Assembly: GCA_023333565.1 (NCBI GenBank)
Contig: JAJKFH010003762.1
Span: 1,054,001-1,118,000 of the forward strand
Reading direction: 5' to 3'
Origin: Puffinus mauretanicus
Taxonomy: Eukaryota > Chordata > Aves > Procellariiformes > Procellariidae
DNA: 64,000 nucleotides
Both the position numbers and the translations under genes were made by a program. Under the pieces are notes generated by a model. That model made no database searches and had not been told where the DNA came from. It saw only the letters and a program-made list of their open reading frames with translations. Within the stretch, counting starts at the first letter, position 1. Each line of letters opens with the position of its first letter. Of the stretch, positions 13,201-28,200 are shown piece by piece.

Positions 13201-16200
13201 TTTGAGGCAGTCCGTGGCAGGGCTCTCCTTAAACATTAACAACAAAATTTTAGGACTCTTTTCCCTATAAAGTCTGTTTTCTCTTTAAGGAATCCCTGGG
13301 CATATGCCTCTCAAACCATACTTCAAGCTTTGATCGATGCTTTCCTCCGTATAATGCACAAACCATACCACACCTGAGTAGAGATGGTGGAAATTTGAAT
13401 CCTTCAGATGCTAAACAGGGATAAGTTTCTACAGTTGTAATCTGAGAGATGGAAATAGGCCTTTGTACAGAACTAATACTGAAAATTTTCCTGCATTTCA
13501 CAGAAAAAAGTCACTGTAATGTGTGTTTTATTTTCCAGTATAAGGCCATTATACAGAACCATTTATTTAAAAATGCAGCAAGGTAGGGCCCTTCAGAGGG
13601 GGAGACCTAAGCGGAATGTATGTAAGAAACCTCAAATCCTGAAACAATAAAACCAAGAAACTGCTTTCTCTTCCATCCTCACACACACGTAGCACTGTGG
13701 ATACCCGTGATCTCACAAGTTTTATGAAGCTCTCATGAGACATCCCAACAGAACAGCCAGCAAGACAAAAACAATTTCCACTCCTGCCTGCGCTCTGGTA
13801 TCAGACTTTCAAAGTGGGAATAGTGACTAAGAGAATTTAGTAATGTTTGAATGCCTGGTATTTATCTCACCTTATGGCGACATTATCTTTACTGATAGAA
13901 TGTTTTTTTCTGAAATATGTTATATACTTTGTGAACCACTCTGTATAAATATTTAAACAGCAGTCATTCCACTAACAGAAACTCTGACAGCGTACCTGAC
14001 TGTTTTCCTTGATGACACTTTAAGTGGCTTTCCTTCTTGCTGTAAAGCTTAATGCAACTAAAAACATTTCAGATCACTTAATATAACTAATTCTTCAACT
14101 TTCACTCATATGCGGCAGCACTGAAATGATTGACATTAAAGTTGTGTCATTTACATACAGCTTTCTTTGGCCCAAGAGACTCAAGCTTTTTCTCTCCAAA
14201 ATTTCTTCTTTTTTTAAATTGTTGACAAGAAATATATTTGTTACTTCAAATCTTACTAATGTCAAGCAATACCAATACTAATAGCAAGCAATAAACTGCT
14301 TGCTTTGTATTTGATGATTGTGAGATGTGGAATGCTGTGAATAAAATTAGCACAAGGTATTTGCTTTTATATGTATGTCAGGGAGCGCTCACAGAATCTC
14401 ATCATGGGTGAACAAAAGAGCAAAGTAATCATTCCCAAATGACTTTTATTTAGAGAAAGTGTGAGGAGTATTTCCTGTGTTGCTTCCTATAGCAAGGAAC
14501 ACATTCATACTGCACACATCTCTATGGGGTCATAGCTGCACACTTCTCTACACTAACAAAAGGCCTTCTCTTGCTACCGAGAAAAATTCCATTGCCTGCA
14601 CTGATGTAGTCTTAACACCTCTGTAGGTATTTAAGCACTTATGATGTAATTATTCAAGCTTATCTGCTATATTGCCCTTTACTCAAGCCCAGCTATATTT
14701 TTACCATCTGTGCTTACAAATAAAGGGGTTCAGACCTCAGAGCTTGCCATTACACACAAAGGACTATGCCTAGTACTTTGCTGCAAGGTTACCTACTTTT
14801 TACTTGAGCTGTTAAGCAGTTCATAAAACTCTAAAATTCTGGAAGTGGTGCCAATATTAGGGACATTTCTGTAAAAATTTGTAATATAAAAAAAGCCCAA
14901 AAATGCAAAAAATGTGTATCATGTTCCAGGTTCATTTACATTAAAGCTAATCATGGTGTGAATCAACATTAATTTATGCTGTGTATGGTCACTTATCCAT
15001 ACAAGTAATTTTGGAACACTATCAGATCTTAATAATAAAATTTTGCATTTTCCTTTTCTTTTTGGAGGCTGGCTAACACAGGATTACTATTATCCCTTAA
15101 TGCTGCAAATGATTCTATTAATATATATTTTAAAGTCTGCCTCTCAATTTCTTTCTTTTTCTCCTTGTAGGGTTCTCTGGTCCTGGTTGCTGGAGGCATC
15201 ACAGCATACCTCATCATGACTGACTTGACCGAACTCAAGACTGTACAAATACAGTCACATCCCATATTAAAGCTGTGCTCAACTTTTTTCCAGTTGGAAA
15301 GAGGCACTTTCAGGCTTACTATTGCCTTATTTCTTTGCTGAGTCTAACAATCATTCCAAGTTTGGTCTGCATACTTCAGCTGTTAGCATACTGCACTTTA
15401 CAATGAGAAATTTTATCTGTCTACACAACCCATTTTTCCTGGTATTAACAAAAATCCCAAAGCGTTCATTTTTCAGACACAACCAGGCATATGGCTATGA
15501 AATCTTCTTTTTCACTTTAATGGACTGTAGGACTATCCACTGTAGGAGTAGTAAGTATATAGACTTATCAACAGTGTATACACTTACAGTACTGTATAAG
15601 TATTAGAAACGTTTGGTGGATCAAGGTACCATTCTGCAGAAAAACAAAACTGGTGAAACTTTACTCTTTGCAACTCAATTTTTACACATTTGAGAAAGAA
15701 GGTTGCCCAGTTTCTTATCAATCAATCCAGTGCCAGCAATCTACTTCCAGGTCAGATCAAAATGGAGTGGCAGCCTGGTTCCTGCCTGCTTATTCAAAAC
15801 GGAGATAGTCTGACAGAGTGATGTGTTCTTAAGAGACTTCTCATTTCAGAAAACACTCTTGAAAGATTGAGCTTAAGCCCTGGCTATCTTTCCATACGAC
15901 ACTGGCTGAGTTCAGAATTACTCTGAATGTATCTGATAAGTTGTTAAGTATTTTGCTGGATGGTACTCTTAGAAAGCAAGCTTCGTAACAAAGAAAGAAC
16001 GAAAGTGAATATATGATAACCTATCAAAGTTGTATGGAAAAGTAGAAGCATGATAATTTTCTGTCAACGAATATAAAATAATTATCTATATAGTAATTTA
16101 GCTTTATATATATATAAAAATAATTTTCTATCTATTAAAAACTGCATAGAAAGCAGTTTTGATCTGCTGATAATAAATAATTCTGTTTTCCATGAAAATA

Positions 16201-19200
16201 AAAATCTGGTCATTGCGTCGGGTAAAGAAAACAACTCTTTCCTTGCCGCAATGGCTTAATTCTGCATTATTTTCCCTTCCCACTCTCTGAAAAGGATAAA
16301 GAAGCCTTTCGACAAATCTCATCAAGCTAAAGATCATGATACTTTTATTAACTTCATTCTTGTGGCAAATTTATTTCTGATCTAAATCCTTTGGCCTCAG
16401 AGGAATTACACCAGTGATTAGTTTGGCCCATTCATGTTCCATTTGAGAAAACAACATTTTTCCCCTCATCAATTTGACTGTGTCTGTTGACTAGTTGACT
16501 TCTGCAGGACATACAAAAGGGTAGAAATACACAGTAGCTAATAGAAATATTCTCTTGGATCTTTAGCTTCTTACTTTTTTTCATATTACAGAGTAAAAAT
16601 TACTTTTTTATTACAGGACACAGAAATCAGCCCCCAACTTCTCATTATTTATGAAGTTAATCAAAAGCTCCAAAGAATCGGCTCAGTATAGCTTAAATAC
16701 CAAACCTGACCACTATTGTATACCATGGATCTGTCTAATCACCATACAAAACTCCTGCCTTATTTAGCACAATTATATTCACAAGATTGGATTAGCAAGA
16801 AAGATTTAGACAGGGACTAAAAGAACAAACAGAAGTATGACAATAAAGTATATGGCTTTTCTTCTGCTTCTGTCTAACGGTATCAATTCTTGAATTGAAT
16901 TCTGTGTCTCCAACTTTATAATAATAAAGGAAGCCTTGCATTTCTACCTTAGAAGTGCACTAATCTTGACACACTGGGAACTACTGTGCATGTCAAATTA
17001 GCCTCTATTAACTATTTCTACTCTTTAGCTTTATCTGATAGTATACAACATTTTTCATCTATAATATTGTCACAAAACTAATCCTATACCTGTGTAAACT
17101 ACTGTAATCACAGACTCTGCTGCAGTAACAGTAAATCTAATCCTCACAGATCTACTTCAGAGTAATAAAACAGCCATTTAGTCCTATGCCAGTAAAGAAA
17201 ATAAAATCTAATCCTCAACTCCCGCTGCAATAGCAAAACAGTGTAAGCGAAGTGCATGATACATATTTACACCCTATCTTAAACATAGTTAATGTCTGTT
17301 CTGCCCGTTTTTCTACTGAGTAAGCAAATCCTAGACCCATATTTTCAGCTGTTAAAAAACCAAAAACACAGTGGAAGAGATTATTTAATCAGTAAAACTT
17401 CCAAAGAGGAAAGTCCCAGCAAAACAAAATTGCTTCTTCATACTCACCATCATCTGCGTCAGCCAAGATTATTACTTTAGTGCTTGGGAATTCAGTGCCA
17501 ATTTGGCCACCCACTGGCATGCTCAGAGAAATATTGAAGGTCTCATCTTCCTCATAGAGAGAGTCATCAATAATGACAACACGACAGATTTTCTCAGTCT
17601 CATCCTTATTAAAATGAACAATGCTGCTATGATCTTCAGGACGTGAGATATAGTCAGAGTAAGACAAGACAGTGGATGGTACTGTGCCAGTAGCAGAATC
17701 TATGAGGAGAGAGGGTAACAAATGAATTACAGGGACTCAGGACTTTAAAGAAGTGGAAGAACAACAGCCCTTTAAATGAAACAAACACAGAAAAAGTGTT
17801 TTATGCTGGAACTGACTAACAAATGTGTTTTGGTTACAAGCTAAACACAAGAAATCCTTCCTATTTATAATTACAACTTCTCCAGTAGTAAAGTGACTCA
17901 GAGGGCTCTTATTATCACCCAGCACCCTCATGAAACCATTCTGGCTCCCAATTCACTATTATCTCCAGTTACCCTGACTCAACATTTTTGTGGGGCTGCA
18001 GTTCAACCAGGTGAGAGAAGTGAATCAACTAATGGAAAAAAAAAAACACCTCTCAAAAATATGCTTTGATACGAATTATGTAGTAGAGCACAGCCCCATC
18101 AGCAGTTGAACAGTCACAATAAAAAGCAATTTTGTGAGGGAAGAAGAGTGCAAGAGCAGTTAGGAGAAACAAATAGGTTTTGCTGTTGAAAGATGAGGAT
18201 GTGGAGCCACACCCGATTTAACATCCCACACGACTGACCGCATTTCCTATAATTTGCACTGAAAAATAGCAAGATGTTTTCCCTTTTCACTTCCACACAC
18301 TACTCTTTCGTGGATCAGAATGCCTGTGAAAATCATTGGGACTTTAGGATGAGGACTCTTCCTAAACAAATTAATGTGAACTTCACATTTACCTCATTGT
18401 GCTATTCTTAGAAGGTGGGGAAAAAAAATCCCTCCCTTTCCTCCTGCTGCGTTTATTTGTGTGAAATACTTGTTTTAAAAAAAAAAATAAGGCTTATATG
18501 CAATATGAGCCTAAGAACTGCTGTGGATTTGCACTACTGGCACCCTTGCAGCTAACTGGCACGTTACTATCTGGTTGGGTGGACTGCTAGGTGGACCAAA
18601 ACTGGCTAGATCACCAGGATCAAAGGGTGGTGGTGAAGAGTTTGTACTCCACCTGAAGGCCAGTTACAAGTAGAGTTCCTCCTCCCTGGGTCTGCAGGGA
18701 TTTTCAGGGGACAAAAGCCTGAGCAACCTTGTCCCACCTCACAGCTGCCCCTGCTTTGAGGAGCAGATCTAACTGGAGACCTCTCAAGGTCCCTTTTAAC
18801 CCACATAATTCTGAGTATGTTAGGTGGCTTGATTTTCAGAGCTCATAAGTAAACAACAACATGCATTGATTACTTTTCTTTTCCGTGGACAGGGGTTAGT
18901 AATGTGTCAGACACTTGTTAAGCAGGCTGAGAAAGATTAAATGAGAGACAGTGTCATGTTTACCACGCTTATCATGTTTAAAACTTTGAGAAAAAATTAT
19001 TTTACTGCAGCATGTTTATGAAAAACACAAATCATGACAACAATTACAGCAATTGTGCATTTGGGTGAATGGCTAGCGTCATTAAGGTCAGACAGATTGA
19101 CAGCCTACAAGGACAAAAAGCCTTAAGTAACTCGGTAAGATTTTCTGTGCCTCAATACACCGTGAAAGAGGGAAGAATTCTGTCAAGCCCTTATAAGTCA

Positions 19201-22200
19201 CTGATGAAGGAACAAATGACCTCTGAATGCCTGACACTCTGAAGATTCCTGCCAACCACTCAGGCTGACTCTTACAGGTAAGGGTAAAACAGAAACAAAA
19301 GACGTTAAAAGGATTTTCTGAACCAGAAGTTTAAATAAGTCACAGAACTGAGGATGATCCCCCATTTTCCCTGCCCATGAAGCACACAGCATGCTGGTAT
19401 CTCAAGCTAGGACTAGCTGATAGAAGACTTCTATACAAAAACCAGTTTTTTCAATCAAAACTTAGTATTTCCCTGCTTAGGGTAAACGCTAACTTCTATC
19501 TTAAGCCTGGTTTCATTTATAAATCCCCTTCACTTTATCTTTATTAAATCTATCTTTGAATGCACATTTTAGTTTTGATTAAGACTTATCTGATATATTT
19601 TATAATATCTAGTATTTTTACAATATCTAATATTAATTTTCTCTCCTCTGCCATCTCGCTTTTTCAGTTTATAGCAGGCTTATTTTGTAGTTAAGAACTA
19701 TATTTGGAAAACTTAAGATGAGTTGAAGAAAGAATCATATTATCAATTACCTGTCTGTATTAACTGTAATATTTGAGTGACTATCACCATGCTGAAAGTC
19801 AGCGCATCACCACAAACTTACATTCACACATCTCTGAATATCTAGTGAAGGCACGGCTGCGATCTAAACTTTACAGCTGGCCTCTAACTTCACCAAAACC
19901 CCAAAATCTCATTTGATTTTAGAAATGGTTTAGTTCTAAATCTACGTGTTGTCTCTGTGGTTCATGACTGACTCCATACATCACCTTCTTTGATAAGACA
20001 GATTCACAAATAAGATAAAAAGCATTATTAAGACAGATCATTGCTTCATGGAGACTTCTGTGTCAGTTATGTTTAAACAAAAAGTGATACTCAATGCCCG
20101 TAGTCTGTCACTTTTGAAATACTAGTTCTTGCTGAATCAACTGAAGCCCTGACTTGGCTTCTTCCAGCTACGTAGTCAAAAAGCAAAACACTGACGACAG
20201 GAAAAACCCCACGCTGGGGACCTCAGTTCTCATTCAGGGTATGTACAAAGGTGCAGTGATCAGTCAGATCCTCAACAACAGGAGAGGTACAGGGCTTAAG
20301 ACCAGAAGAATCCTTTTCTCCCTCTAAACAATCACTGCAGGGACAGGCATTTCCTCTTCAGCAGGAAAAGCTGCAGGAAAAAAATGGCGCCTCTTTGAAA
20401 AAAGGTACATACATGTATACACATATATATGTGCGTGCACACACACACACATATTCTTACATTTTGGGCTTTAAAACACTCTTTAAGTAGAGAACTAGAC
20501 ACACATAAGTTGCCTGCAAAAATCACTTGTTCCAGCTACTGATGTTACTGGCAATACTTGCTGACTAACAACAACTGCATTTGCGCTCTTACCTAAACAT
20601 GAATATTATGCTGAATAATCTTTACCTAGCGAGATAACATACCTTGGTGTGTAGAACAAATGACCACCAGTTCTTGACTGACATCTCCAGATCTTCTAAC
20701 AGGAATCAGCAGTTCACCTATATCTTCCTCTACTCTGTATTCCAGCTGAGGAATATACACTGTAGATACTGAGGAAAAACATGATGAGAGAAGGGGGTTG
20801 AACACCTGTATGACATTACATACAGAGTATGAATTTAGCCAGGGAAGAGATTTAATAAGAAATACAAATTCCTTGTTCAGCTAGGTGAAGCTTTAAGACA
20901 GGGCTGAACCACAACAGAGCAAAGACCGATGAGGCATACAGGTACTCACAGGACCCGCAAGCGAACAATACTGCACCTAACCACAAATTCTAAGGGAACG
21001 AGAAGTGATTCATACCATCACCAGGATCCACAATTTCAACCGTTGCTATTGCTGGAATCTCAAGGGCAGCCATAACCGGATCAGACAGAACAATCTGGAA
21101 CGTTTCAGATGCCTCGTATTCATTGTCTGCAAATATCCTCACTCGCCAGGTAGCCGAAGCCTGCCCTGGATTGAACTGGACCTGTTTCTGAGGTTTCCCC
21201 TTGAAGTCTTTATCCTTTACTGCTGTACCATCTTTGGTTCCAATACCTGCATAAAAATTCAGAGGAATTATTCTCTATGCATTTTAGTATTTTAATAAAA
21301 TTCACACAACCACCACAAAAAATAATTCTAAAATGCTAATCTGGCAGTTACTGACCTTCAGAAAAAAATAAGGATGGTTATATCACATTTTCTCTACCAT
21401 AGCTCATAAAAAAATAGGTAATTAGGGTAGGATCCTGCCAACATTTGTGTGCATAAAGAATTGTATTTGCATGAAAAATTCCATTGACTTCACCTGCTGG
21501 GCACTTAAAACCTATACAAGCATCAATAAAGTTACTGAGGCATAAGGTTATTTATCAAACATGACTGAACAGAACTGTTCAACGGGGCCAATTTTCCCAC
21601 CTATATAAACATTTGTGGAACAAGTTTTCCAGTCATGCCTTCGGAAAAGATATATCAGCCTGTTAAGAAATTTATTTATGTCAATTAAGGTGTTCAAGGC
21701 TTCGTTGAAGGTATAATTTAGTCACTCACATTAAAAAAAAAAAAAAAAAAAAATCAAAACACAACCCCACCGCTCATCTCTTTCAAAGAGAAATTAATCA
21801 TCATATGTTTAATACTGCGTGCTTACAGTTTCTGTTACTGCTCTGTATCTGTGCTGTACTTACACACATTTAAGATCTGTGAAGTTCTTTTATCACTTTT
21901 ACCTATACATTAAATAAGCCCGAAAGACTTTTGCCATCTGTCCAAGTCTTGCTTCTGCAGATGCTGTCCTAGCTAGGTGAGTAAATAACTGGACGTTTGA
22001 TGTGGAATTGCAGCTCACTGCAACAATGTTCTCAGGGTTTATCGGGTCCACCACACTATGCAAAATTGCTCCTTCTCTCCCACCCCCATTTTTTCTTCCT
22101 CATGTAACTCAAAACTGCAATACTTTGTCCCATATCCACCCTCTCTGCTGGGGTGTCATCCACGCAGAAGCTTTTCATCGTACAGGTTTAAAAGACTGCA

Positions 22201-25200
22201 CATCCTCATCTTAATAAAAACCACAGAGGGTAGTTGCATAGAGATTCTAGGGCTAGAGATGAGTCCATTTAGTTCAAAGTTAAGCAGCAGATGAGGATTT
22301 AACTCAAAGTAGGGTTTGTCTGCTATTCAGATCCGATGGCTTTTGCTGCAGCACGAGCTCATAAAATGATGATAAACCATCAATTTTTTTGAAAGAGCAA
22401 AAACAATATCCAGAAACATGAACATGCTTTGTTGGAAACTCACGTGTAGAACGCTATAACTGACATACGGATTCATTCAGCTTTTGCTACTTAATGCAGC
22501 AGAAACACTCAATTTTTTTTTAAATTTTTTTTTAAGTAAGACTGTATCATACATAAAAATATATCATAAGAAGGCACTCGAGAAAAGATTTTTTTAAACA
22601 CAACAAGTTGTTAGACATTTTTAAGCCTGCATATTTTTATAGCTAGGTTTCTTGTTTGTTTTAATCAAAGGTGCACACATACTGGCAGAATCCAACTGTG
22701 GACGTAATGAAGCGAAGATCTGTAACTCACTATGGGGTTTTGAAACTCATTACTCCCTTTGGGTTTCAATCCAGCATTAGTTCAAACATATGAGCATCTT
22801 TTTATTAAGTTTTAACGCCAGCAATTACAAGTCACTTTACCTCCCCAGTTGAGAATGATTAATCCCTCTCAAGCCAATAGCCTACATGTTTGTTGGAGAA
22901 TCTGATGGCTAGCGAAGAGCTTCTGAAGGCTGTGGGGTATGAAATCATTCCTAAATAATGTAATTCCTAAATTTCCACAGTTTTTCTATTCCACAACTGC
23001 TTGGTTTTTAAATGCCCGATTTAATTAATACTCAGATAATAGCCCAATATATTTGTCTTGTGCAAAGCAAATATTGTCATACATGGGTTTAAACGATAAA
23101 AACCCTAAAACTTTAAACCTTTTTTCTTTTTGTTTTTTTAAATCAGGGAGAAAAAGACCTTTCTGCTCAGTGCTCCTCGAGTTGCTCCATTGGTACAAAG
23201 ATTTCTATGATTCCTATTTACTTTGCAGAGCTGCCACGAGTGGGTACCCTGCTATCCCACGACAGCACGCTCGTAACTTCAGTGTGCTCTACACCTGCCA
23301 CCTCCGCTAGCAGACGACCCTTCGAGAATTTCCAGTAGCTTTCAGATTTTCTCATAGCTCACAGGCCAGCATAACACTGCCCTTGTAAAGTGAGGAGCTG
23401 TACCTAACTTCTCCACAACTCGGTTCTGCAAGCAGAGACCAGCTAACTTCAAGAACTTACTTGTTTACTTATAGCTAAAGTTAATGTGTAACGAAATGTA
23501 TCCTCCTGCCAAAATAAACAAAGCGGAGTATCCTAATTTCTGTTTTGTTGTCTGGCAAGAGACTTCAGGAAGAAGACACTGGGCAAACAGCAGAAGTTCA
23601 TTTTATTGATTTGTTCTTACATCTACTAATATATATACTCACTCAGGTTTCTGGGTGGCAGCAGTGGAAAATGAAACACGTAGCCTGAGCAATAAAAATC
23701 TATACCATTGTTATTCTCATTATTTGGCATTTATTATGTAAACAGAGGAACAAGCAACTATGGAAGAGCTCCTTAACAGCTGCCTTTTCTGGTGCAAGAA
23801 GCTTCAAACATTAAAGATTACTTACTGATAAAAGAGGTTTCTCGCAGATATCCTCTGCGTCTGATGGTCACCTCCAGAAATCTGGAGTTCTCATCTACGA
23901 CGTAGTTCTCCTTCTCCAGTGAAATCCAAGCCCAGTTCAGTCGAAATGGCTGGCTCTTTAACATGTTCCCCCCTGAGTCACAGAAAAAGTATCCTGAATA
24001 CTACATATAGTTCGCCAAACACAACTAGAATTCCCTAAGGTCATGGCTTAAGTATATTTGTATCACCTCAGGACAAAGCCAGCCTGCTTTTTCACCTGCA
24101 GGTATGAGGGACAGAGGTGCATCACATGAACCACAACGGTCCACTCTCCCAGACATTCCAGAGTTGACCGGCACACGTCTTCCAAGAGGCTGGAGGCTAG
24201 TTCAGGGGTCACAGCCTCTGTCTTAGCACACCAGCTCCCTAATTAAGCTACCTATTAACTCTCAAAGATTACTTTTGCAAAGATTATTTCTGTCAGGAGT
24301 GGGATTAAACCGTGAAAATAACTCTTTGGGAGGCTTTAGGTGGGTCACATTGTAGTCTCGCATTACTGACTCTCTTTAACAATGCTAGCATGTGCCTATC
24401 AACATCAAACATGATCACAAGCTGAATTCAGCATCTCCTAGTAAATGCAGGCAACATGTAGTGTCACATAAGGAAGATATCATATCATGAATTATATACT
24501 GATTGATTGTGCAAAAACATTTGGAAATTGTGACTAAGCTTCTATTCTTTGCTTTCAGGAAAATAATTTCTTAAAAACAGCAGTTATTTTGTATTACATG
24601 AAGGAAAACTGAAAAAAAAAAATTATGAATGTAATGTTATTTAAAATGTACAAAGCCAACAAAATTTAGGTTGTAATTTTCTTCTGTTTTGGAAAATTAA
24701 CTCTTTAGAAGTATTCTGTAAAATTCTTATGTGATCTGGCACATCCCCTGTTTCCACACAACAAAGGTAATCAAATAACAACTGGCCTTGAAGCCATAAG
24801 CTTCCAGCTCATTAATTATTTTTTCTAGCAAAATTAGGCCTTATGCTGCATGCAGCATGCTTTGTAGTACAAGATTATAACATCTAATTTCAGAAAGTTT
24901 TCATTGCTTATAGATAATTGACAAGGTATAAACAAGATAAGAATAGACAAGAAAAAAGTTGCTCACATCAAGGACTAATAAGACCCTGTCCTCCATTTGT
25001 CTGATGATTTTCCACATAATGAACAGAAATTTGCAAAAAAGGAGTACTTCGAGTATTTAAGAAGCCTCTACTTACTGAAACAGACAATTTAATAAAATAG
25101 AAAATTGTATCCTGCTAGCATTTTGTTTTGGTTTTTGTGCTAAAAATTATGTTTGTTAATATTTTTCTTTTAAAATAAAAATCACATTTTGCTCTATAAT

Positions 25201-28200
25201 TATGTACTTCTGTTACAGAAGGGTGACAACACGAGATCAACTGACTAATTCAGCACTGGATAAAAAAAGCACTGAAACTTTTGGATTAAAGGATCTAATT
25301 CTCTGCTAGTGCCCGGCTGACATCTAATCAAAATCATCACATAATTCTCATTCGCTTTAACGTTGCAAATTCTTATACTAACAGTTTCTCTATGGGAGTT
25401 GCCTCAGGCTCTTAAAAAGCGTAGGGGAAAGTCCAGCATAGGACTCTCCTGCTAACTGGAAGCAACTCTAGATTATACATTGTGAGTAATTCCAGTAATT
25501 AATGAGGTTACAGCTGCGTAAAACCTATGAGCCTGGAATCAATTTTAAGATGTTTTACGGAGTTACAACTTGGAATTAATTGTGCCTTCGAACAAAAAAT
25601 GCAAGTCATTCAGCAACATTGTGAAAAAAGCATTGACAAAAAACAGATTTCCGAAAAATCGCCTTAGTTGCAAGCTGAAGCCTAAACTTATCTACCAACT
25701 GGAGTATTTTTAAAAAACTCTCTTTAGCTGTTTGGCTGCTGCTTTGGTTGACACTCTATCGCTGCTGGAAAAAAGACCTCTGAAAGCATAATTCACACGT
25801 GCTTCTTGGTGACTGCTCCCTTATAGGAAATAGAAAGGCTTCTTTTTATCCTGGAAACATCCCAATGAATGACACTATTTCTGCTGAAAAAATGCTTTTC
25901 AGCATCATCATTATATTTCTGCTAGACATCTTTCCTGGTGGCTGTTTGTTTCAGAGTCTTCATCTTGTGACAGACTTCAGTGTTTTGGGTTGGGTTTTTT
26001 TTCCCATTTTTTACAAAGAAGACTGAACACAGCGTGCTCCAAATTAACAAAGACTTACCAGCTTAGTAACAAAGGACTGGAAACAAAGGGAAACTCTGAC
26101 TTAAGGCTAGATTAAAACCAAAACCAACCAAAAAGTCTCACAACATGAAAAAACTTTAATTCAATAATAAATTCACGATAAACCCACCAATTTTCTACTA
26201 GTCCACAACTGCAGTCAAAAGGTAGCTTTCAAGTGTGAAATTACTGGCGAACTGCTATATAGATCTATACAGAGTTAAAACCCAGATGTGATGGGACCAC
26301 CTGCACACTTGTTTCCAGTCGCAAGTACCAACATCTCTGTCGTCCATTTGCACTGCAAAGCCCTCCTACATACATAGAAAACACATAAAGCCTCCTCCTC
26401 CATACACACAAAACACACTTATATGTGTAGGTAAATACACTATTATATATGGCTGTTCAGCAAAGACATACTCATCATTCTTCAGGTATTCTACAGATAT
26501 TTTCTTTTGGAAATGTCTGCTCCTATTGCCAGAGACGGAAGGCTTTTAGGAAGGTTAATCTGCAATAAAACTATCCCCAGACTATTTAGTCTCAACATAA
26601 CGTTGCTGGTTGCTGAAAACTAAAGTAAAACACCCCCCAAACTGTTACCCTTAGTGTGCAGTAGATCTAAAAAACCATACCGTTGGGAAACAGTGTTGGG
26701 GAAAAAAAAGCGTATTGCGTATGTTCACCTACAGCATTGGCAATCTCAGCACACTGAGTATGACAGGATCCGACGACTGACTGCTGGAGCTGATGATGCA
26801 AAGCAGCCGCCATGAATCGTTAGAAAGTGTCTTTTGCTTTCATCATCACTAGGAAAGATCAGAGAGCAAGACAGCTAAAGATACACATCACTTTTCAGTG
26901 GTATGTATATCACATCCAACTGAACTCAATACCTGGCTTTTTGTGAACTCCTACATTAAACAAAACGATCCCAAAAGCAGACCCCAAACACTCTGCAGGC
27001 TTAAAGTAGGCTCAAAGTAGACTCATATAATTTCCCATTACTGGGAATATCACAGAACTCAGCATCCTCGAAGATAAATGTCTGGAACACCCTTTGGCCC
27101 TATCTTTTAATATGCAAATAGCAAAATACCCATTCATACTCCTAGACAATTTTTTCCCCTTCCCAAACAGACATCTCATTTGGTAGGTGCACTTCCAACA
27201 GCAGGTTCCCAACCTTGGGCTGCTTAAGTTCAGTGAAAATGAGGAACTTGTACTACGCACAATACTAACGCGAAGTTCAACGCTTGTTTATCCCCTCACC
27301 ACCTCTTCAACCATTCCTTATTTCAGAACCGAGAAAAGGCTAGAGCAGGAGGTGGTTAAATTTTTAAGGTAATACATTTTCTTTAGTTTTTAAGAGAAAA
27401 TGAAGTGTAGTCTAAGGCATCCATTCTTTATGTCGAGGATTTAGTCCTTCTACTTTAAAAATAACAAACAAGAGAACTTTATTCTGTAAAGTGTGTTCCA
27501 AATATATGCTTAAATATCTCTGTTTTCTAACTAAACCACAAATTCATTAGATTACTTGCATATGCATCAGAAGCTGTAAAATCTTGCAGCTTCCCATTTT
27601 GCAATTTTTAGGAAGAATATATATGCGGGGCAATTGCTGGCAAAATTAAGCATTCATATTAAGTATTTTACATTTGCATTTTTCAGAGAAACAGAGAACA
27701 CCGAAAATGACAACAAACCATATCTTACAAACAGACCAGTATGAAATTAGATGGTTACCAGTTCTACAGTTATGATAAACAGAGGTACTCCAACAAGATA
27801 TTATAATTAATAAGGCCCCTAACTCTTTCACTACACAGTCCATCAGCCTTTTCCTGGCCAAAGTGGGAAGCCTTCAAGGGATGTCTCATACCATCAGCTT
27901 CATAAATCTAACAAAGCCAGAACTGTTTTTCTCTTGTCAAAGAAAATTCCATGAAAACCTCCCAAGCTTCATAAAAGAGAGCCCGCCATTTTCAGTGTTT
28001 TCCTAAAAATACTCTCCTAGTTACTGCTTTCTCGGTTTTATTACCCCTAAAAGCAAGGGTTGATGTCATGCCAAGTGTTATTAGATCTTGGGGAAAAAGA
28101 CTAATTTAATACAAGGAGGTAAAAGTTGGCCGTGTGCTTGGCACATGGGTCCTACACGCTATGAAACATAGATTTTCTTTCTGTAACCCTCACAGACAGC

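Larger units (their letters stand above)
17700..20642 (-). other. FREM2: FREM2 intron 5
   Basis: 2.9 kb containing the CR1 relic at 18578 and the AC/TA microsatellite at 20407. Nothing else recognised. Confidence 0.9.

Noticed and set aside
14386..14420. CACAGAATC word resembling a CR1 3' terminus
   Set aside because: The following bases do not continue into the CR1 3' UTR (no GGTTGGAA...GACC block).
24843..24858. 16-bp palindrome ATGCTGCATGCAGCAT
   Set aside because: A palindrome of this size is not surprising in a 64-kb window and has no supporting context.
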